A stretch of 11,494 bases of DNA, from NCBI GenBank assembly GCA_046728155.1, contig JBKPDY010000110.1, positions 1 to 11,494 on the forward strand, given 5' to 3'. Position 1 is the first letter of the stretch; every line of letters begins with the position of its first letter. Made by a program: the position numbers and the translations under genes. The notes below the pieces were generated by a model. That model made no database searches. It worked only from the letters and a program-made list of their open reading frames with translations, and was not told where the DNA came from. This document shows positions 11,493-11,494 of this stretch, in pieces. This DNA is from CAWDLX01 sp046728155 (GTDB lineage: Bacteria; Actinomycetota; Actinomycetes; Mycobacteriales; Micromonosporaceae).

Positions 11493-11494
11493 CG

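Overview
The window is high-GC DNA with actinobacterial character: GGAGG-type ribosome binding sites, GTG starts, tight gene packing, and families typical of Actinomycetota (a DrrAB-type exporter, a GntR-TetR fusion regulator, a MenT/AbiEii-type nucleotidyltransferase with an XRE partner, and an HpnB-like glycosyltransferase). I cannot name the genus. I saw no rRNA, tRNA, CRISPR array, transposase or phage structural gene.

Layout. (1) 1-1827 is a stress-type block: the 5' end of a gene resembling mycobacterial Rv2629 (leaving the window on the left), a repeat-bearing gap with a possible decayed DUF1876-like gene, an intact Dps ferroxidase gene, and a convergent small alpha/beta hydrolase 3 bp away. 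These families recur in mycobacterial hypoxia/dormancy regulons, but I found no convincing DosR box. (2) 2092-2418 encodes a small basic Rho_N-like protein. (3) 2580-3724 is a translationally coupled nucleotidyltransferase/XRE toxin-antitoxin-like pair with a perfect inverted repeat over its likely promoter. (4) 3725-4134 is a scar-like gap with the 5' stub of a PEBP-family gene and a long inverted repeat. (5) 4135-6948 is a drug-exporter locus: an overlapping permease/ATPase gene pair and a divergent GntR-TetR fusion regulator, with clear palindromic operators between them. (6) 6945-8058 is a two-gene thiol operon (peroxiredoxin, then a cytoplasmic DsbA-like protein) whose end overlaps the regulator's stop codon. 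(7) 8322-9461 encodes an HpnB-like membrane glycosyltransferase, with a hairpin after its stop. (8) 9557-11206 encodes a large secreted, cysteine-rich protein of unknown function, followed by a strong hairpin. (9) 11207-11494 is upstream DNA with a GC-rich hairpin and a small AT-rich patch.

How the parts fit. The Dps, Rv2629-like, peroxiredoxin and DsbA-like proteins point to redox and dormancy stress handling. The exporter and its regulator form a self-contained, ligand-responsive resistance module. The toxin-antitoxin-like pair, gene stub, inverted repeat and two copies of a short palindromic repeat suggest an accessory, rearranged stretch. The best candidates for undescribed biology are the secreted 16-cysteine protein, the dual-operator GntR-TetR control region and the palindromic element shared by two gene ends.
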